From NCBI GenBank assembly GCA_002381945.1, contig DFXY01000002.1, forward strand, positions 36,174-52,714: a stretch of 16,541 nt of DNA, in the 5' to 3' direction. The DNA is from Bacteriovoracaceae bacterium UBA4096 (GTDB taxonomy: Bacteria; Bdellovibrionota; Bacteriovoracia; Bacteriovoracales; Bacteriovoracaceae). The notes under the pieces are model-generated. The model saw only the letters and a list, made by a program, of their open reading frames with translations, was not told where the DNA came from and did no database searches. The position numbers and the translations under genes are program-made. Positions within the stretch are counted from its first letter, which is position 1; each line of letters opens with the position of its first letter. Below are positions 1-6,739 of this stretch, piece by piece.

Positions 1-62
1 TATAAAGATCTCTCTCAAATGACCATCATGAGTATAACTGAAGACCTAGAAAAGACGTGGTA

Positions 63-1274
63 ATGGAAAAAATTGATTTTAAACGACGTGTTAAATTTAT
101 TCTTCGGTTCGGGAGTGCTCTTCATGCCTCCGGTGCCCCGGCCCATACTCTAGAGGGGACCATGTCGGATATGTGTCAGCGGATGGGAATTAAGGGAAGT
201 TTTATTTCTCAGCCCACTGCCATTCTTTCAAGTTTTAGTAATGATGAGGAAGACATTACTAAGATTGAAAGAGTTGAACCAGTCAGTGTGAATCTCGGTA
301 GGCTTTCAAGTATTGATAAGGTTTCAAGGGAAGTTATCTTAAATGAGATCTCGTATGAAGAAGGTTATCAAAAATTAGACGATATTTTGAATGCAGATGA
401 ACCGTACAGTAAACGTATCAGGGTGCTCTATTTCTTATTTTCGACATCAGGTTTCATGATTCTATTTGGTGGAACGTGGGGGGATTTACTTGCTTCCATC
501 CTGGTGGGTGTGATTATGGGATTCATTGCTTTGTTTAAACCATTGGGAACCGTGGCACAACTCTTTGAAGCTTTGGTGGCCGTGGTGGCAAGCTTTGCGA
601 CTTATCTTTTGGCGAAGCTTCTTCCAGGGCTTAATGTTGGTGTGGTTATCCTCTCCAGCTTAATTATTTTTATGCCTGGACTATTTATTACCAATGCTAT
701 TGCTGAAATTGCTTCCCAGCACTTAGTTTCTGGAACCGCCCGATTAGTAGGAGGAGTGATGATCCTCTTAAAACTTACATTTGGTGTATTTATTGGAAGT
801 AAACTTGCTAGTTGGTTTCATTATCCATCTCTTAATATTGAGTTTGCTCCCATTCCAACCTGGGTCACATTTTTAACCTTGCCTCTGACGGCCTCCATGT
901 CTTTAATCAATTTCAAAGCGAATCGGGAGGATTGGAAGTGGATTACCAGTGCAGGTATCTTTGGTTTCTTTTGTTCTAAATTAGGTGCCCATTATCTTGG
1001 GCCTGAGCTTGGAATGTTTTTTGGAGGGGCCTGTGTAGGGTCCATGAGTAATATTTTTGCTCGAATAACAAATAAGCCATCCAGTATTTTTCATTTTCCT
1101 GGCATCATCCTGCTAGTTCCAGGTTCCGTAGGTTACCGTTCATTTAGTTTCATGATGGAAAAAAATGTCGTTGGTGGGCTCGATACGGCCTTTACCATGG
1201 TCACACTGGCCTTGGCCTTAGTGGTTGGTATCTTTTTTGGAAACATCCTCATAAAGCCTCGTCGGGCCCTTTAG
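63..1274 (+). CDS. ThrE-type threonine/serine exporter family membrane protein
   Basis: Predicted inner-membrane exporter of the ThrE family, whose characterised members export threonine and serine. The soluble N-terminal part (about residues 1-115) carries the family signature, with a GSALHASGAPAHTLE stretch near residue 18. About ten hydrophobic segments follow from residue 120 to the end. At about 400 residues it is the single-chain form, joining the two domains that are separate proteins in YjjP/YjjB-type systems. The C-terminal half has the glycine-rich FPGIILLVPGSVGYR segment typical of the second domain. The ATG at 63 was chosen; a GTG at 57 in the same frame would add two residues, and neither has a clear Shine-Dalgarno sequence. 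No partner gene is adjacent. The family is clear; the substrate here is inferred. Confidence 0.86.
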   Translation: MEKIDFKRRVKFILRFGSALHASGAPAHTLEGTMSDMCQRMGIKGSFISQPTAILSSFSNDEEDITKIERVEPVSVNLGRLSSIDKVSREVILNEISYEEGYQKLDDILNADEPYSKRIRVLYFLFSTSGFMILFGGTWGDLLASILVGVIMGFIALFKPLGTVAQLFEALVAVVASFATYLLAKLLPGLNVGVVILSSLIIFMPGLFITNAIAEIASQHLVSGTARLVGGVMILLKLTFGVFIGSKLASWFHYPSLNIEFAPIPTWVTFLTLPLTASMSLINFKANREDWKWITSAGIFGFFCSKLGAHYLGPELGMFFGGACVGSMSNIFARITNKPSSIFHFPGIILLVPGSVGYRSFSFMMEKNVVGGLDTAFTMVTLALALVVGIFFGNILIKPRRAL

Positions 1275-1389
1275 GAGAGACAGGCATCTTTTTGCCCTCT
1301 TGAGATTGGTTCTATGATAGGGGCATACTAAAGTATGGCCTCTGAATCCAGGATGGATGAAAAGCAGTGCCTAAACCAAGGATGGTGTC

Positions 1390-2088
1390 ATGGCGAAGCT
1401 GTTACTTCTCACCGGTCTTTTTCTTTTTTTTGTCAGCTGTAACGAAAACCCAGAGTGCGAAAGTCAGGCTTCCTCCCTTAACAAGCAAGAGCAAACTCCT
1501 AATACTGCATGTCCTTCCCCAGAACCTGAACCCACACCAGATCCAGGGCCCGAACCTGACCCGGAAGAAGGCGAAGAGGTTCCCCATGAAGCTTTGATCT
1601 TTGATGCTAAACTCGATCTTTTTGAGTTTGAAAGGTTAGATGAGGACAAGGTTTATAAGGCCATTGAGGTCATTAAAAAAGTAGTGAGCTCAAGAGAGTT
1701 TAGAAATCGGGTCCTGAATTTTACCTATGAGGGAAAAAAACAGTTCGTAGATAATAAAGGTCTGACTAATGCAGAAATCTATCAGATTCTTCTGGATGGA
1801 AAAGAAGATCTGAGGCCGGAAATTGATCATGAGATGGATCTGGAACTGCAGCTTTATTATTCTTGGACCAGTACTGTTGGTTATACGACGCCAGGAGAAT
1901 TGCGAATTTATATGAATACGAAATTCTTTGATTCTTATACTCCGGCCGAAGTCGCAGGAAATGTTTTTCATGAATGGACTCATAAGCTAGGTTTTACTCA
2001 TGCTAGCTCCTATTCGGTTCCACGTGATTCTTCCGTCCCTTATGCTATCGGATACCTGATCAGAGATTTAGGTCGTCAATACGAATAA
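1390..2088 (+). CDS. Predicted lipoprotein with a metzincin-like zinc motif
   Basis: Hypothetical lipoprotein of 232 aa, not matched to a named family. It opens with a short hydrophobic signal sequence and a lipobox ending FVSC, so Cys17 should be lipidated. A Pro/Glu/Asp-rich linker (about residues 35-62) follows. The C-terminal domain (about 65-232) contains HEWTHKLGFTH at 194-204, which fits the metzincin zinc site HExxHxxGxxH: ligands His194, His198 and His204, catalytic Glu195. No obvious Met-turn follows; the next part (YSVPRDSSVPYAIGYLIRDL) is distinctive but contains no Met. A zinc endopeptidase anchored in the envelope is the natural inference, but substrate and activity are unknown. 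AAGGA lies 7-8 nt before the ATG. The gene stands alone, followed by a strong hairpin. Confidence 0.82.
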   Translation: MAKLLLLTGLFLFFVSCNENPECESQASSLNKQEQTPNTACPSPEPEPTPDPGPEPDPEEGEEVPHEALIFDAKLDLFEFERLDEDKVYKAIEVIKKVVSSREFRNRVLNFTYEGKKQFVDNKGLTNAEIYQILLDGKEDLRPEIDHEMDLELQLYYSWTSTVGYTTPGELRIYMNTKFFDSYTPAEVAGNVFHEWTHKLGFTHASSYSVPRDSSVPYAIGYLIRDLGRQYE

Positions 2089-2089
2089 A

Positions 2090-2128
2090 TGCCACACTTG
2101 ATGAGGTGATCCTCCTCATCAAGTGGCA
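2090..2128 (+). terminator. Long hairpin after the metzincin-like lipoprotein gene
   Basis: Arms TGCCAC..TTGATGAGG (2090-2106) and CCTCATCAAGTGGCA (2114-2128) pair over 15 bp with one 2-nt bulge and a 7-nt loop. It starts one base after the stop codon, which suits a terminator or mRNA 3' end, but there is no T-run after it. The GTGGC/GTGATC sequence in and after its right arm also lies about 40 bp upstream of the sigma-54-type promoter at 2168, so it could serve as a protein site as well. Confidence 0.55.
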
Positions 2129-2167
2129 GTGATCTTGCTAAGCATAGATAAAAGCATTCTTTTAACA

Positions 2168-2183
2168 TTGGCATCAATCCTGC
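2168..2183 (+). promoter_or_regulatory. Sigma-54 (RpoN) type -24/-12 promoter
   Basis: TTGGCATCAATCCTGC has the invariant GG (2170-2171) and GC (2182-2183) exactly 10 bases apart, and the TGGCA..TGC context of RpoN promoters. The predicted transcript start is near 2195, about 28 nt before the ATG at 2223. The same pattern recurs at 11453 and 12341. RpoN promoters need an ATP-dependent enhancer-binding protein, so expression should be tightly conditional. Confidence 0.68.
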
Positions 2184-2222
2184 TTTTCTCCTGTCATGGA
2201 TAAATCCTTTCAGGGGGGAAAA

Positions 2223-2576
2223 ATGGAAAATCAAAATCCGAATCCAAATGAAAACAATCAGGAACATTCAACATTTTACGATCAGGCCGATGGCAATTTC
2301 GACAAAGCTATTCAAAACACTCAAGGATCCGGTATTAATCAAAATCAGGATAAACTCTCAAAAGGAGTAACCTCTGACGATGATGAAAATGCAGGTTCAA
2401 CTTACAGTAAAAATCTAATGGGGAATGCGGAAGGGGAAGTTCGTGAGAACGAAGACGCTTCCCTTCAGGATGACAGTTATTCATTTGATGAAGCTAATAC
2501 TGATAACGAAGAGTACCACGATGCAGATGAAGTAGAAGATTTTGATATTGATAATGATGACGATTTTGTGCAGTAA
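2223..2576 (+). CDS. Small, highly acidic, probably disordered protein
   Basis: Unknown protein of 117 aa. It is rich in Asn, Gln, Asp and Glu, has no Cys and no hydrophobic segment, and its C-terminal 45 residues are almost a run of Asp/Glu with Tyr and Phe interspersed (ending DIDNDDDFVQ). The composition predicts an intrinsically disordered cytoplasmic protein; no family was recognised. The start at 2223 is preferred over an in-frame ATG at 2196, because AGGGGGG at 2212-2218 sits 4 nt before it and the 2196 ATG falls almost on the predicted transcription start. It is the only gene between its sigma-54-type promoter and a strong terminator, so it is probably monocistronic. Possible roles such as a chaperone-like or nucleic-acid-mimic protein are guesses. 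Confidence 0.74.
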   Translation: MENQNPNPNENNQEHSTFYDQADGNFDKAIQNTQGSGINQNQDKLSKGVTSDDDENAGSTYSKNLMGNAEGEVRENEDASLQDDSYSFDEANTDNEEYHDADEVEDFDIDNDDDFVQ

Positions 2577-2579
2577 AGT

Positions 2580-2605
2580 AAGGGAGGGCCCAAAGGCCCT
2601 CCCTT
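2580..2605. terminator. Bidirectional intrinsic terminator between convergent genes
   Basis: Perfect 11-bp stem AAGGGAGGGCC / GGCCCTCCCTT with a CAAA loop, lying between the stop codons of the acidic-protein gene (+) and the TonB-dependent receptor gene (-). Short T-rich tails are present on both sides. Confidence 0.88.
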
Positions 2606-2612
2606 TAGTTCA

Positions 2613-4670
2613 TTAGAATTTGTAAGTCATGCCAGCATAGAGATTTCTATCCATCGCCCAGATCACACCATCTGATCTCACGCGTGAATAATACTCACGA
2701 TCAAAAAGATTGTTGATACCGGCAGATGCCATCCAGTTTTGATTGAAGTTGTAATCAGCTGTCAGATCAAACACTGTGTATGAAGGAACTTCAAAGTTAT
2801 CCGAGTTACCGTCATCACCAAAGTGACTGCCCACGAAGACACCCATGAAGGCCACTTTAAGTTTGTTTTCCTTAGAATAGATAAGTCCAGCACGAGTAAT
2901 GGTCTTAGGAGCATACTGTGGTGTTTTGTCTTTCTGAGAACCGCTTGTGAATTTAGCATCCAATACGGCAAGGTTAGCATAGAGGTTAAAGTCGCCCATT
3001 GGCTTAAGGGATTCTACCATTTGAGAAAGTTTAAACTCTGTTGCTATATCAAAACCTTTATGAGTAGCAGCGCCAACGTTGGTAACAACGTTATTAACTT
3101 TACCGATTCTATTCTCATAACGAATTAGATAAGCCGAGACATCCCAGTTAAGAAGCTTTGTCTGTCCACGATAGCCTAGTTCATGAGTAAGGATCTTAGA
3201 ATCTTCGATATCACCGTCAAGAGTTTCACCACTTGCTGTGGGAATAGCATCACTCCAGGTAAGAGGTTTGTAGGCCTCTGAAGAGTTGGCATAAAGTTGT
3301 GAGTCATCAGTTAGGTGATAAGAAAGACCGATACCGTAAAGAGGAACATTTTCAGTATTTTCTCCTTCACGCTTATTACCTTTCTTCTCTTCAACACTTT
3401 GATTGATATTCTCCACACGTAAACCAGGAGTCACCATGAGTTTTCCGAATGTGAATCTGTTCTCAGCGAAGAATGAGTTGGTGTGAGTCTCACGCTCACT
3501 TCTCTTGGTTACTGTTCCGTGATTAGCATCGGCGCGGGCACCAGTTTCCTGAACGAGAGGAGAGATCAGGTGGTAAGATAAAAAGCCACCAGAGAAAGTG
3601 TGTTCGTTTCCGAATGCGTTATAATTTTTTAAGTAACGAACTTCACCATTATAGCCATAGTACTTTTGGGATGTGATGTCGTTAGTTGTACCGTTATAGA
3701 TACCACCAAAGGCCGGAGCTGTTCCTCTTTTTTGTCTTTTAGAGTAACGGTTATAAGCTGTTGCCCAAAGATTCACATGGAGTTCTGAACTATCATCAAT
3801 CTTATGTTCAACACCACCGGCCACTTGGGCACGTGATACTTTTAAACGGTCGTGATTCTTTGAAGCTTTTCCAAGATCGTCACCGAATTCATTCAGATCA
3901 GTTCCTGCTGTTTTTGCAAATCCACCAGTTTCACCATGATCAGAATTATAACCATTGAAACTGATTTTATATTTATTCTTACCTTTGAAGATATGGTCAC
4001 GTATTTGAACGTAATCGGCTTCAAAGTTTGAATTGATCCTTTGAGGACCATCACCCTGACGACGATAGTATTCAACAGCGTATGAGTGATCGCCTTTTGA
4101 ACCATAGACAGCATTATTAGTTGATAAGAGATTGTATGAACCGTAAGTCAAACCAATCTTACCAGAGGTCTTTTGACCTTTAGTGAGCGGATGGGACATA
4201 TAGTTAAGTACTCCACCAGGTTGTGGCCCGTAGATAAGCCCGGCGCCGCCGCGGATAAACTGAACTTTTTCCATCATAGGAAGAGCTGGTGAAAAATAAT
4301 GGGCCGGATAGCCGTACATATCAGCTGGAACAGGAATTCCGTCTTGAAGAAGCAGTAAGTTATATGACTCATGAGGATTGCCCAGACCACGATAGGTAAT
4401 GGCCGCAAGAGATTCATTCGGAATCTCAGAGATTAACAATCCCGGAGTTTGAGAAGTGGCCTGACGATAGTTGTTTGTCTGAAGCTGAGGAATTTCTTTA
4501 AGATCAGTAACAGTATTTTTCTTTCCAGAAAAAATCTGAGTACCTTTATTTTCTTCCCAGAATTCTGAAAATGAACCTGATTTGTCTTCAGCTACTTCAA
4601 TTGTGTCGAGATTCTCTTGGGCCTGGGCCAAGGCCGGCAACATGAGAATAATAAAGAGAAACTTACTCAT
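2613..4670 (-). CDS. TonB-dependent outer-membrane receptor, FecA-like
   Basis: Outer-membrane active transporter, 685 aa. Residues 1-18 are a signal peptide ending AQAQ. LDTIEVAE at 21-28 is a plausible TonB box. The plug domain spans about 50-165 and includes RGGAGLIYGPQPGGVLNY (140-157), close to the RGGAAVRYGPQ..GGVVNF segment of FecA. A 22-strand barrel region follows and ends in the expected aromatic residue (YKF). There is no N-terminal signalling domain, so it is not a FecA-type sigma-regulating receptor. Substrate is unknown; ferric citrate or another siderophore is a guess from the plug. No ABC transporter, TonB or periplasmic binding protein is adjacent. AAGG lies about 9 nt before the ATG. 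A 19-bp dyad upstream (4743-4761) may be its operator. Confidence 0.9.
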   Translation of the reverse strand: MSKFLFIILMLPALAQAQENLDTIEVAEDKSGSFSEFWEENKGTQIFSGKKNTVTDLKEIPQLQTNNYRQATSQTPGLLISEIPNESLAAITYRGLGNPHESYNLLLLQDGIPVPADMYGYPAHYFSPALPMMEKVQFIRGGAGLIYGPQPGGVLNYMSHPLTKGQKTSGKIGLTYGSYNLLSTNNAVYGSKGDHSYAVEYYRRQGDGPQRINSNFEADYVQIRDHIFKGKNKYKISFNGYNSDHGETGGFAKTAGTDLNEFGDDLGKASKNHDRLKVSRAQVAGGVEHKIDDSSELHVNLWATAYNRYSKRQKRGTAPAFGGIYNGTTNDITSQKYYGYNGEVRYLKNYNAFGNEHTFSGGFLSYHLISPLVQETGARADANHGTVTKRSERETHTNSFFAENRFTFGKLMVTPGLRVENINQSVEEKKGNKREGENTENVPLYGIGLSYHLTDDSQLYANSSEAYKPLTWSDAIPTASGETLDGDIEDSKILTHELGYRGQTKLLNWDVSAYLIRYENRIGKVNNVVTNVGAATHKGFDIATEFKLSQMVESLKPMGDFNLYANLAVLDAKFTSGSQKDKTPQYAPKTITRAGLIYSKENKLKVAFMGVFVGSHFGDDGNSDNFEVPSYTVFDLTADYNFNQNWMASAGINNLFDREYYSRVRSDGVIWAMDRNLYAGMTYKF

Positions 4671-4742
4671 AGCGTTACACCTTTTTTAGTTAATGCATAT
4701 TATTGTTTGGTATATAAAACATACGTTTAGTGTACTTGTCTA

Positions 4743-4761
4743 GAGTTTCTTTAAAAAACTC
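4743..4761. promoter_or_regulatory. 19-bp dyad, candidate operator of the TonB receptor gene
   Basis: GAGTTT and AAACTC are perfect 6-bp arms around a 7-bp AT centre, 73-91 bp upstream of the receptor ATG. The size matches operators of dimeric regulators such as Fur-family proteins, but the bases do not match the known Fur consensus. A TAGACA -35-like hexamer on the - strand (4737-4742) touches it. Confidence 0.35.
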
Positions 4762-4808
4762 AAACGCTAGCAATCCCTAAGGCCACCCAAATGTATTTGA
4801 ATTAATTT

Positions 4809-4870
4809 TTTCAAAATTATTCAAACACATCACGCGCTCGATTGTAGACTTTGTGAATTTCAAAATTATT
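4809..4870. repeat. 13-bp direct repeat in the divergent region
   Basis: TTTCAAAATTATT occurs at 4809-4821 and again at 4858-4870, 49 bp apart. The first copy also forms part of an inverted TTTGAA...TTCAAA. In this AT-rich region chance is possible; a regulator binding site is the alternative. Confidence 0.4.
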
Positions 4871-5016
4871 TTAATGCAACTTCTGTCGCAAGATTTGCTG
4901 TGCAATTATTCTTAAGCGTTATGATTTCAGAGTGAAAAGTGTAAGTATTTTATACGATGACTTTCTATTTTTTCTTGATAGCTTCCCTGTCGACTTTATC
5001 TATCCAAGGAGAAAAT

Positions 5017-5523
5017 ATGAGACTCGTTTCCCTAATGGTTCTATTAGCGCTCTCTGTTTCCTGTGGGAAGGATGGCGGAGGAAGTGGAGGGGCTTCTTCA
5101 TCGTCAACCGCTCAGAATAATGAATCCTGTGATTTGAATGGCAGGGCCGTGGCCTGCGAGTCTATTAGAGGCGCAGATGGACAGGGGATTGATCTACTTG
5201 AATCTATGATTGATGTACCGGTGAAAATTACGGGTGCCGATATTCAATTTTTAGCGGATAAAACATCTGCAACAGAAGGGCGACGAATTTCCTGCCAAAC
5301 ACAAGTGAAAAACGGTGAGATCTATCGTTTTGCTCTTCGAGGTGACACTTTAGTTATGATGACTGGTGAAGGGTCTTTTGAGATGAGAAGGCTCAATAGT
5401 GGCAGTGGGCTTGTTGGAACATGGGTCTGGAAAGGTTATGTGGAAGAGGGAACTCACATGATTCGCCAGATGACATTTCTTGGCAGTAATAGAGTAATCA
5501 TGCGAACCAGTTGCGAGCTGTAA
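5017..5523 (+). CDS. Small predicted lipoprotein of unknown function
   Basis: Hypothetical lipoprotein, 168 aa. The signal sequence MRLVSLMVLLALSVSC carries a good lipobox, with Cys16 as the lipidation site, followed by a Gly/Ser-rich flexible tether (17-35). The mature domain (about 36-168) is short and mostly beta-strand-like, with four cysteines (Cys38, Cys47, one in the RRISCQTQ segment, and Cys166) that could form two disulfides. The C-terminal pattern GTWVWKG..RQMTFLGSNRVIM resembles small lipocalin-like barrels, but that is only an impression. The ATG at 5017 was chosen over one at 4957 because AAGGAG stands 6 nt before it and the signal sequence begins there. The gene is single and ends at a strong terminator shared with fadA. 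Confidence 0.8.
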   Translation: MRLVSLMVLLALSVSCGKDGGGSGGASSSSTAQNNESCDLNGRAVACESIRGADGQGIDLLESMIDVPVKITGADIQFLADKTSATEGRRISCQTQVKNGEIYRFALRGDTLVMMTGEGSFEMRRLNSGSGLVGTWVWKGYVEEGTHMIRQMTFLGSNRVIMRTSCEL

Positions 5524-5530
5524 TCGTAAA

Positions 5531-5556
5531 AAGGGGCCCTATTGATTGGGCCCCTT
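5531..5556. terminator. Bidirectional intrinsic terminator
   Basis: AAGGGGCCC and GGGCCCCTT pair over 9 bp around an 8-nt loop, followed on the + strand by TTCTTCTTAG. It lies between the convergent stop codons of the small lipoprotein gene and fadA and can serve both. Confidence 0.85.
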
Positions 5557-5560
5557 CTTC

Positions 5561-6727
5561 TTAGTTTAAATTTTCAATGACCGTTGCCACACCTTGACCT
5601 AGACCAATACACATTGTCGCGAGTCCGTACTGTTTATTATTTTGTCTAAGCTGATGAGCTAGAGTACCGGTAATCCTTGCACCTGAACAACCAAGGGGAT
5701 GACCTAAAGCAATCGCTCCTCCATTTAAATTAACTTTTTTATCGGCAACATCCAGAAGACCCAAATCTTTTAAAACGGGAATAGATTGGGCGGCGAAAGC
5801 CTCATTTAATTCTACGATATCCATTTGATCCATCTTAAGGCCTGCTCGCTCTAATGCCTTTCTGGAAGAGGCGACAGGGCCATATCCCATGATACTAGGC
5901 TCGCAGCCTGTACTGGCCATAGAAACGATTCTGGCAAGAGGTTTAAGGCCTAAAGCACGTGCTCTGTCTTCTGACATGATGATGACACAAGAAGCTCCGT
6001 CAGAAAGAGCAGAGGAATTTCCAGCTGTGACAGTTCCGTTTTTTGGATCAAACACGGCCGGAAGTTTTCCTAAGGTTTCTGCAGTGGTTTCAGGACGGAT
6101 CACTTCATCAACTGCAATCATGGAAGGAACACCCATATCATCATGACCTGGAGTGGGTACCAATTCATCTTTAAAGCGACCTTTGATTGTCGCTTCATGG
6201 GCCTTTCTATGTGAAGCGGCAGCAAATTCATCTTGTTGAGCTCTGCTCACACCGTGCATTCGACCTAAGAGTTCTGCAGTCAGACCCATGGAGCCGGCAC
6301 CTTTAGAAGTTGTTTTTGCTAGTGCTGGATTAAAGTCCACTCCGTGAGTCATAGGAACATGACCCATGTGTTCGACACCACCGCAGAGATAAAAATCGCC
6401 CTGACCTGACCAGATTCCCTGAACCGCCATATGGATCGCCGTCATAGAGGAACCGCAGAGACGATTAACAGTTTGTGCGGAAACAGTTTTAGGAATTTCA
6501 GTTAAGAGTTGAGCATTCCTTCCGATGTTGTAGCACTGCTCTAATGTCTGCTGAACACAACCCCAGATGATATCTTCAATCTCGCCGGGGTTAATTTTTG
6601 AATGGCGCTTTAAAATTTCACGCATGAGGTGAGCAGAGAGCTCCTCAGCACGGACGTGTCTGAAGTTACCTGCCTTAGATCTTGCCATGGGCGTTCTTAC
6701 GGCATCTACGATTACTGCGTTTTTCAT
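5561..6727 (-). CDS. fadA: 3-ketoacyl-CoA thiolase, beta subunit of the fatty-acid oxidation complex
   Basis: Performs the last step of beta-oxidation, cleaving 3-ketoacyl-CoA with CoA to give acetyl-CoA and a shortened acyl-CoA. At 388 aa it is almost the length of E. coli FadA and collinear with it from the first residues (VRTPMARSK, RAEELSAHLMR, WGCVQQTLEQ). Active-site residues are visible: nucleophile Cys91 in NRLCGSS, His343 in GHPLGCSGAR, and Cys373 in MCIGLGQG. It lies 12 nt after fadB, with AGAGGA before its ATG, so the two are translated from one message and should form the FadB2-FadA2 trifunctional complex in the cytoplasm. Transcription ends at the 5531-5556 hairpin. No missing residues or disruption. 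Confidence 0.96.
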   Translation of the reverse strand: MKNAVIVDAVRTPMARSKAGNFRHVRAEELSAHLMREILKRHSKINPGEIEDIIWGCVQQTLEQCYNIGRNAQLLTEIPKTVSAQTVNRLCGSSMTAIHMAVQGIWSGQGDFYLCGGVEHMGHVPMTHGVDFNPALAKTTSKGAGSMGLTAELLGRMHGVSRAQQDEFAAASHRKAHEATIKGRFKDELVPTPGHDDMGVPSMIAVDEVIRPETTAETLGKLPAVFDPKNGTVTAGNSSALSDGASCVIIMSEDRARALGLKPLARIVSMASTGCEPSIMGYGPVASSRKALERAGLKMDQMDIVELNEAFAAQSIPVLKDLGLLDVADKKVNLNGGAIALGHPLGCSGARITGTLAHQLRQNNKQYGLATMCIGLGQGVATVIENLN

Positions 6728-6739
6728 ATATTAATCCTC

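Larger units (their letters stand above)
4671..5016. promoter_or_regulatory. AT-rich divergent control region (346 bp)
   Basis: Non-coding gap between the receptor gene (-) and the small lipoprotein gene (+). It contains a 6-7-6 dyad (4743-4761), a 13-bp direct repeat (4809-4821 and 4858-4870) and several TTTGAA/TTCAAA elements. A possible + promoter is TTGCTG (4895-4900) with TATGAT (4920-4925), but the 19-bp spacing is long. An ATG at 4957 in frame with the lipoprotein gene is not the likely start. No RNA gene was recognised. Confidence 0.45.

Noticed and set aside
1275..1345. Terminator after the thrE-like gene
   Set aside because: A GGCA/TGCC stem (1283-1296) and a CATAC/GTATG stem (1324-1337) exist, but both are short or interrupted by mismatch and lack a T-run after them.
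1367..1649. Overlapping ORFs in other frames around the lipoprotein linker
   Set aside because: They arise from the biased Pro/Glu codons of the linker; only the 1390 frame has a signal sequence, lipobox and conserved zinc motif.
2823..4114. Several 60-100 codon ORFs opposite or inside the TonB receptor gene
   Set aside because: They are out-of-frame readings of a gene with clear full-length family similarity and have no ribosome sites of note.
4957..5016. Longer start for the small lipoprotein
   Set aside because: It would put a second hydrophobic segment before a complete lipobox signal; AAGGAG is placed for the ATG at 5017.
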